Assembly (NCBI GenBank): GCA_903910215.1
Contig: CAIVYV010000373.1
Coordinates: 1-11,599 of the forward strand
Origin: an uncultured Pseudomonadota bacterium
Lineage (GTDB): Bacteria > Pseudomonadota > Gammaproteobacteria > Steroidobacterales > Steroidobacteraceae
Direction of reading: 5' to 3'
Length of the DNA stretch: 11,599 bases
Shown: piece after piece, positions 7,587 through 11,599 of the stretch
Layout: each line of letters begins with the position of its first letter
How positions within the stretch are numbered: position 1 is the stretch's first letter
Position numbers and translations under genes: made by a program
Notes under the pieces: model-generated
What the model saw: the letters and a program-made list of their open reading frames with translations, nothing else
Databases searched by the model: none
What the model was told of the DNA's origin: nothing

Positions 7587-8731
7587 GACTTCGGTCTCTC
7601 TCGCATGGCTGTTCTAACCTGCGACCCAGGCGCGGTAACGAAGGCCGGTATAGCGGTAAATCGGTACGCTGCGGAAATTGCCAGATTCTGGCCTGTTGTT
7701 GGATCGGGCTCGGCGTCCGCCGCCTTCTTCATCGCGTGCCATAACCCTGGACGATCACCGACGATGCCGTTGTGAGAAAACGCGAAATACAGTTCGCGCC
7801 ACGGTTGGAAGCCGCCGATCAAACCATCCCACTGACCCCGCGCATCCTGCTTCAGGCGCAGCTGAAATTGGCTGAGGTTAAGCACCGGCGCACTAAGCCC
7901 GTTCCAAAGAATACTGAAACGCGGTTGGCGCGATATCGTGAGCTCCCCGTCGCGCAAGTAACCCCGATATTCATTGATCGAACGAGGATCCGGGTCGGCT
8001 CGGTAAGTCGCATGCCAGCGCGGCGAGCCATCCATATTCGAACGCAAGTGATCAAGTGATCGCTGAATCCGAACGATGACCTCGCCTGGTTTGCCAGCGG
8101 GCGCATCGGTGATGGTCATCAGCCAAGCAGGTTGCGAATCTCGCAGCTGCACCCAAACCCATTCACCGTAAGCCGAGGGGCTCGTCCAAGTGCCTCTGAA
8201 GTTCTGGTTGCAACCGAGCGCGCGGAACAATTGATTGTCGATACCCGGCTTGCCCGTGAGCAGATCGACGAAATCGTCAGCCGACGGCTTGCCGTCAAGA
8301 TCGAAACCGACCGTCTGCTTCGCTTCGACGAATTTCAGTTGTGGGTCGGGCACAGCCTCGGGGTGTGTCATCGGGTTGACGGGTTCCCCATTGATGAGCG
8401 CACGACGCTCGAGGATTTCATTAACTTTGCGCTCCCCGTCGCCACCCTGATCCCAACCGGCCATGAGCCGACGGACTTCGGCGCTCGAATGCCCCATGGT
8501 CCGAAGTGCGACAGCGATCTGGCCGCGCTCATCTTCCGGGTTAACGCCACCGGGACAGTCACCAGGGTTATTGGTGAACTGCTGCGCGAGGAAGCTCACC
8601 ACGAAAGTTCGAGTTTGACCGCCCGCAGCGAAACTCGTTGGTGACACCACGAGCAGCGACAACACCATGCCGAGCGCCGCGCCGCGCTGCAGACTGGTTC
8701 GCCCCCTACTCCCCCCGTTTCGTCCCCACAC
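7583..8731 (-). CDS. Secreted protein of unknown function, first gene of the operon
   Basis: I do not recognise the family. The 382-residue product starts with a Sec signal peptide: a basic n-region (RNGGSRGRTSLQRG), a hydrophobic core AALGMVLSLLVV at 18-29 and cleavage after SFA at about 35. The mature part is soluble-looking, with no membrane helix or haem motif and only two cysteines (59 and 174) that could form a disulfide. Aromatic-rich segments such as YGEWVWVQLRDSQPAWLMTI (188-207) and WDGLIGGFQPWRELYFAF (301-318) suggest beta structure in the C-terminal half, while 65-112 looks helical and charged. The start is GTG at 8731, chosen because GGAGGT lies 7 bases upstream and because it yields a proper signal peptide. 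The same frame stays open to an ATG at 9022, but that would run through the divergent sulfotransferase gene. The stop overlaps the DUF1592 start by four bases, so the two are probably translationally coupled and functionally linked. Confidence 0.85.
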   Translation of the reverse strand: MWGRNGGSRGRTSLQRGAALGMVLSLLVVSPTSFAAGGQTRTFVVSFLAQQFTNNPGDCPGGVNPEDERGQIAVALRTMGHSSAEVRRLMAGWDQGGDGERKVNEILERRALINGEPVNPMTHPEAVPDPQLKFVEAKQTVGFDLDGKPSADDFVDLLTGKPGIDNQLFRALGCNQNFRGTWTSPSAYGEWVWVQLRDSQPAWLMTITDAPAGKPGEVIVRIQRSLDHLRSNMDGSPRWHATYRADPDPRSINEYRGYLRDGELTISRQPRFSILWNGLSAPVLNLSQFQLRLKQDARGQWDGLIGGFQPWRELYFAFSHNGIVGDRPGLWHAMKKAADAEPDPTTGQNLAISAAYRFTAIPAFVTAPGSQVRTAMRERPKS

Positions 8732-8738
8732 GCCAGCC

Positions 8739-8744
8739 ACCTCC
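8739..8744 (-). promoter_or_regulatory. Strong Shine-Dalgarno that sets the GTG start at 8731
   Basis: On the minus strand this reads GGAGGT, seven bases before GTG 8731-8729. It is the best ribosome binding site in the window. It decides the start of the secreted unknown protein against the longer in-frame reading that begins at 9022. Confidence 0.8.
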
Positions 8745-8802
8745 GGGATTGCCGACCACGGTACCGGGACTAAACTACGCCTCGATGCTTTTCGACGCGA
8801 AT

Positions 8803-8839
8803 GAAATAATCGGGACGCATCATAACCATGCGTTATTTC
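8803..8839. repeat. Imperfect inverted repeat in the divergent promoter region
   Basis: The outer arms GAAATA (8803-8808) and TATTTC (8834-8839), with the inner arms ACGCAT (8815-8820) and ATGCGT (8828-8833), form a two-part dyad around a 7-base centre. An extra 6 bases (8809-8814) sit unpaired on the left side. It could be an operator or a stem-loop; an attenuator role is unlikely because there is no following T-run. Confidence 0.55.
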
Positions 8840-8867
8840 CGATAGCGGCATCATCACTCCGCCTAAG

Positions 8868-10643
8868 GTGACCCAAACGGTGACCACAAAGCCCGAATCC
8901 GCTGCAGTGCTGACCGCGATACAGTCAGCGCTGGTCGCAGGACGCCTCGACGTCGCCGCAGGCCAACTCACGCAGGCGATCCAAAATGGGCTAGTAACCG
9001 AGGATTCGGATTGGTGGCACACCCGAGCACTCGTCGCCTACCAGCACGATCAACTCGATGAGGCGATCGATTACTGGCGTCGCTCGATGGATCGGAACCC
9101 GCAACCACACTATCGCCATAACCTCGCCAGCGCCCTTTGCACCCGTGCCGCCTTGCAGGCGGACGCGCACGACTTGGAATCGGCATTCGCCGGCCTCACC
9201 GACGCGGTAAATCTCGCACCCGAGCTCTTCGAGGCTCAGGCAGCCCTTGGTATCGTCGCCACCGAGTTACAGCGTTGGGATGTCGCCACGAGCGCCTTGA
9301 AAGCAGCCCTTCGCCTTGATGAGACCGGGGCGCGTATCCACGATGCACTCGGCGTGCTGGCTGCACGTCAGCATCGGTGGGCAGAGGCTGCCCGCCATCA
9401 TGCCAACGCCATCCAACGCGACCCCCAAGACGCCGAGATCTGGAACAACTTGGGTCACGCATTGCTGCAGACTGGCAGCAGTGACAAAGCGCTCGTGGCG
9501 CTCGAACAAGCTCTCGCCATCAAGTCCGATTTCGCCGAGGCACACAACAATCTGGGTAATGCAAAGCGTGACTGCGGGCAGTTTTCCGAGGCAAAGCGGC
9601 ACTACCTTAAGGCCCTGGAATTGAAACCGACTCTCACCGAGGCCGAGTTCAATTTCGCGGATCTGCATCGATACCAGCTCGATGATGCCGAGTTCACCCG
9701 TCTCGCACGGACTCCGCTGCCCGAAAATCCCGCAAGTGCCGCTTTGTTGCTATTCGCCCGCGGCAAGGCATTTGAGGACGTGGGCCGAACGGACGATGCG
9801 TTCGCCAGCTGGAACGAAGCTAATCGATTGATTCGTCATAGCAATGGCTACGATGAAGCCAAGACACTGCGGCAACTCGAGCGCCTGCGCCTCGATCTCG
9901 AAGCGCACGATCATCGTTCACCCCAGCCTCATGCACGACCGCCGATACCGAATCACGTCTTCATCGTGGGCGCCCCTCGTTGCGGATCGACTCTTCTAGA
10001 ACAAATCCTGACCAGTCATCCGGCGATTCGAGGTATCGGCGAGCGAGATTTCTTTGAGCAAGCAATCTTGGCGGAATCACGGGAAAGCGTTGTCTCCTCC
10101 GAAAAACTACCTCGAATCGCCGAGCGGTATACCAGAGCCGCGAAGTCATACCTCGGGCAGACGTCAGGCGTATCGCTCATCGTCGATAAGTTTCTCGCTA
10201 ATTCGCTGTACTTGGATGTCATTCAGAGGGTGCTGCCCGCCGCCAAAATCGTCGTACTCTTTCGCGACAAACGCGACCTCGCCCTGTCCTGCTTCTCTAA
10301 GCGATTCAGTTCTGGGCACCCGTACGCTTATGATTTGGCTGAGCTCGGCAGATATGTATCAGCACATGATCAGCTGCTCGACGCCGCGTGCCGACACCTT
10401 CCCGAGAGCACCGTCATGCGCATCCAATACGAAGAGATGGTCGAACATCCCGAGCAAGTGATCCGCCAACTACTGAACTTCCTTGGTGTGAGTTGGCATG
10501 CCGGATGCCTCGAATTTCATACAGCCGAGCGCATTGTCACCACGGCCAGTGCCCAGCAAGTCCGTCAGCCAATCAATCGCCATGGTATCGGTCGTTGGCA
10601 ACGTTTCGCGCCTCACCTCGGGCCACTGCTGGAGGCGCTATGA
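8868..10643 (+). CDS. TPR-containing sulfotransferase
   Basis: A 591-residue cytoplasmic protein with no signal peptide. The N-terminal half (about 15-325) consists of tetratricopeptide repeats, for example ALGIVATELQRWDVATSALK (126-145), IWNNLGHALLQTGSSDKALV (191-210) and AHNNLGNAKRDCGQFSEAKR (225-244). The C-terminal domain (about 361-591) is a PF13469-type sulfotransferase. It has the PAPS 5'-phosphosulfate loop GAPRCGSTLLEQIL at 368-381, the VDKFLANSLYLDVI segment at 439-452, the 3'-phosphate motif RDKRDLALSCF at 466-476, and the YEEMVEHPEQVIRQLLNFLG block at 521-540. It should move sulfate from PAPS to an acceptor; TPR fusions often modify proteins or peptides, but the acceptor here is unknown. 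The start is GTG 8868; an in-frame GTG at 8880 has AAGGTG about nine bases upstream and is a real alternative. An in-frame stop at 8823-8825 rules out earlier starts. Its stop overlaps the next gene's ATG. Confidence 0.93.
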   Translation: MTQTVTTKPESAAVLTAIQSALVAGRLDVAAGQLTQAIQNGLVTEDSDWWHTRALVAYQHDQLDEAIDYWRRSMDRNPQPHYRHNLASALCTRAALQADAHDLESAFAGLTDAVNLAPELFEAQAALGIVATELQRWDVATSALKAALRLDETGARIHDALGVLAARQHRWAEAARHHANAIQRDPQDAEIWNNLGHALLQTGSSDKALVALEQALAIKSDFAEAHNNLGNAKRDCGQFSEAKRHYLKALELKPTLTEAEFNFADLHRYQLDDAEFTRLARTPLPENPASAALLLFARGKAFEDVGRTDDAFASWNEANRLIRHSNGYDEAKTLRQLERLRLDLEAHDHRSPQPHARPPIPNHVFIVGAPRCGSTLLEQILTSHPAIRGIGERDFFEQAILAESRESVVSSEKLPRIAERYTRAAKSYLGQTSGVSLIVDKFLANSLYLDVIQRVLPAAKIVVLFRDKRDLALSCFSKRFSSGHPYAYDLAELGRYVSAHDQLLDAACRHLPESTVMRIQYEEMVEHPEQVIRQLLNFLGVSWHAGCLEFHTAERIVTTASAQQVRQPINRHGIGRWQRFAPHLGPLLEAL

Positions 10644-11560
10644 AACGGCAAACCGAGTCCGCCGTGGCGCGACTACCTGCGCGACTACTCACCCTGACAT
10701 TACTGCTATTCCTGTCTCTGCTCGGCGCACCGTCACCGACCACCGCCGCAGAGACTCGTCAGCCGCGAGTGTTGATCGACGCAGCACACCACAACTTCCA
10801 CACCGCCGACGGTCGTTACGCTCCTTTGGCAAGGCTTCTGCAGGAATCCGGTTTCGCGGTTCACTCCGCAACCACTGCGCTCACACCGGAGTTGCTACGA
10901 ACTGCGGATGTCCTGGTCATCGCCAATGCACTGCATGCATCGAATGTCGATCGCTGGGAATCGCCGGTGGCGCCTGCCTTCTCGGAAGCAGAGTCGGCGC
11001 TAGTCACTGCGTGGGTCGAGAATGGTGGCTCGCTGCTGCTGATTGCCGATCATTTCCCCTTTCCCGGCGCCGTTGCCGATCTTGCAGCGAACTTCGGCTT
11101 TCGACTCTTCAACGGTTTCGCCATACGAGCAGACGTGGCGTCGGAGGATCTCTTCGACATCGACCTCGGCTCGCTCAAGCCTCACAAGCAGATTACGGGC
11201 GCCGATCTGAAGGCACCCGTGACGCGCATCGCGGCCTTTACCGGCAGCGCCTTTGAAGCACCAACAGGGGCGCAACCGCTGATGGTGCTCGGCAAGGACT
11301 ATGAGCTTTGGCTGACGTCACGCGCATGGGAGTTTCGAACCGATACGCCAAGAAGGTCGGCGAGCGGCCTGCTGCAGGGTGCCACGCATTCGCATGGCAA
11401 AGGTCGCGTTGCAGTGTTCGCCGAGGCGGCCATGTTCACGAGTCAATCGGCACCCGATGGCCAGACGTCCATCGGCTTTGATGCTCCGAATGCGCGCGAC
11501 AATCGCGCCTTCGTCGTCAATGTTTTTCGCTGGCTGACGAACCCGGTCAATCGACGATAA
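10640..11560 (+). CDS. Secreted DUF4350-like protein
   Basis: A 306-residue exported protein with a signal peptide at 1-37 (KRQ...RLPAR, core LLTLTLLLFLSLLGA, cleavage after TAA). The mature part resembles DUF4350 and other class-I glutamine-amidotransferase-like folds: VLIDAAHHNFHTADGRYAPL at 44-63, LLRTADVLVIANALHA at 85-100, ALVTAWVENGGSLLLIADHF at 120-139, GKGRVAVFAEAAMFTSQ at 253-269 and NRAFVVNVFRWL at 288-299. No amidotransferase catalytic cysteine is present, since the mature protein has no cysteine at all. A ligand-binding or hydrolase role is possible but unproven. The start is ATG 10640, overlapping the sulfotransferase stop (ATGA) with GGAGG just upstream at 10631-10635. The open frame extends back to 10388, inside the sulfotransferase, but that extension lacks a signal peptide. 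The 39 bases after the stop show no clear terminator or gene. Confidence 0.85.
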   Translation: MKRQTESAVARLPARLLTLTLLLFLSLLGAPSPTTAAETRQPRVLIDAAHHNFHTADGRYAPLARLLQESGFAVHSATTALTPELLRTADVLVIANALHASNVDRWESPVAPAFSEAESALVTAWVENGGSLLLIADHFPFPGAVADLAANFGFRLFNGFAIRADVASEDLFDIDLGSLKPHKQITGADLKAPVTRIAAFTGSAFEAPTGAQPLMVLGKDYELWLTSRAWEFRTDTPRRSASGLLQGATHSHGKGRVAVFAEAAMFTSQSAPDGQTSIGFDAPNARDNRAFVVNVFRWLTNPVNRR

Positions 11561-11599
11561 AGAGAGTCGCGCCCTGCTTCGATGAGGAGCGATGCGGCA

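Larger units (their letters stand above)
1..8731 (-). other. Apparent six-gene operon
   Basis: Six same-strand genes follow with junctions of -4, +10, +19, -4 or -22, and +30 bases, and no terminator-like hairpin is seen in any gap. The order is secreted unknown, DUF1592 haem protein, DUF1552 Tat protein, Yx(FWY)xxD repeat protein, KgtP-like symporter, TonB-dependent receptor. The left end is not seen, so more genes may belong. The only apparent promoter-bearing gap is 8732-8867. Confidence 0.75.
8732..8867. promoter_or_regulatory. Divergent promoter region between the two operons
   Basis: This 136-base gap is the only intergenic region large enough to hold promoters, and it must serve both directions. 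It is visibly AT-richer in the middle. Weak candidates are a minus-strand -10 TATGAT (8824-8819) and a plus-strand -10 AATAAT (8805-8810) preceded by TG; neither has a convincing -35 box. Both overlap the inverted repeat at 8803-8839, so a bound regulator could block both. A smaller palindrome TTCGacgCGAA lies at 8791-8801. No regulator gene is in the window. Confidence 0.45.

Noticed and set aside
8638..8871. Plus-strand 77-residue reading frame over the intergenic region
   Set aside because: It begins antisense to the signal peptide of the secreted unknown, has Pro/Arg-rich low-information sequence, and shows no clear ribosome binding site.
8732..9022. N-terminal extension of the secreted unknown protein to an ATG at 9022
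   Set aside because: It runs antisense through the start of the TPR-sulfotransferase, would bury the signal peptide, and ignores the GGAGGT site before GTG 8731.
10388..10639. Upstream extension of the DUF4350-like gene
   Set aside because: It lies wholly inside the sulfotransferase domain in another frame; ATG 10640 has GGAGG upstream and gives a proper signal peptide.
10498..11256. Plus-strand 252-residue reading frame
   Set aside because: It is a shadow frame crossing two well-supported genes, rich in Arg/Ser/Cys with no domain-like pattern.

Overview
The window looks like chromosomal DNA of a Gram-negative bacterium, most likely a gammaproteobacterium of the Steroidobacter/Nevskiales kind. 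That placement is inference. It rests on moderately GC-rich coding DNA, a large TonB-dependent receptor of the type common in Sphingomonas, Caulobacter and Steroidobacter relatives, a paired DUF1592/DUF1552 locus, and a TPR-sulfotransferase. No rRNA, tRNA, CRISPR array, insertion sequence or phage gene is seen. Coding density is very high, and no stretch over 300 bases lacks a gene.

Layout. Six genes read leftward (minus strand) from 8731 to beyond position 1 and are packed like one operon: a secreted protein of unknown function (8731-7583); a membrane-anchored or secreted DUF1592-type protein with one c-type haem motif (7586-5886); a Tat-exported DUF1552 protein (5875-4553); a secreted protein with three Yx(FWY)xxD repeats (4533-3121); a KgtP-like dicarboxylate/H+ symporter (3142 or 3124-1817); and the N-terminal 595 residues of a TonB-dependent receptor (1786 to the window edge). 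Junctions are a 4-base ATGA overlap, gaps of 10 and 19 bases, an overlap of 4 or 22 bases, and a gap of 30 bases. A 136-base intergenic region with an imperfect inverted repeat (8803-8839) separates this operon from a divergent plus-strand pair. That pair is a TPR-sulfotransferase (8868-10643) and a secreted DUF4350-like protein (10640-11560), joined by an ATGA overlap.

How they may work together (inference). The minus-strand set covers every envelope layer: an outer-membrane importer, several exported proteins including a probable cytochrome c and a Tat substrate, and an inner-membrane carboxylate symporter. This fits a module that takes up a substrate, oxidises or processes it in the periplasm, and imports an acidic product. 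The substrate cannot be read from the sequence. The most uncharted parts are the 382-residue secreted protein at the head of the operon and the combination of DUF1592, DUF1552 and Yx(FWY)xxD proteins with the two transporters.
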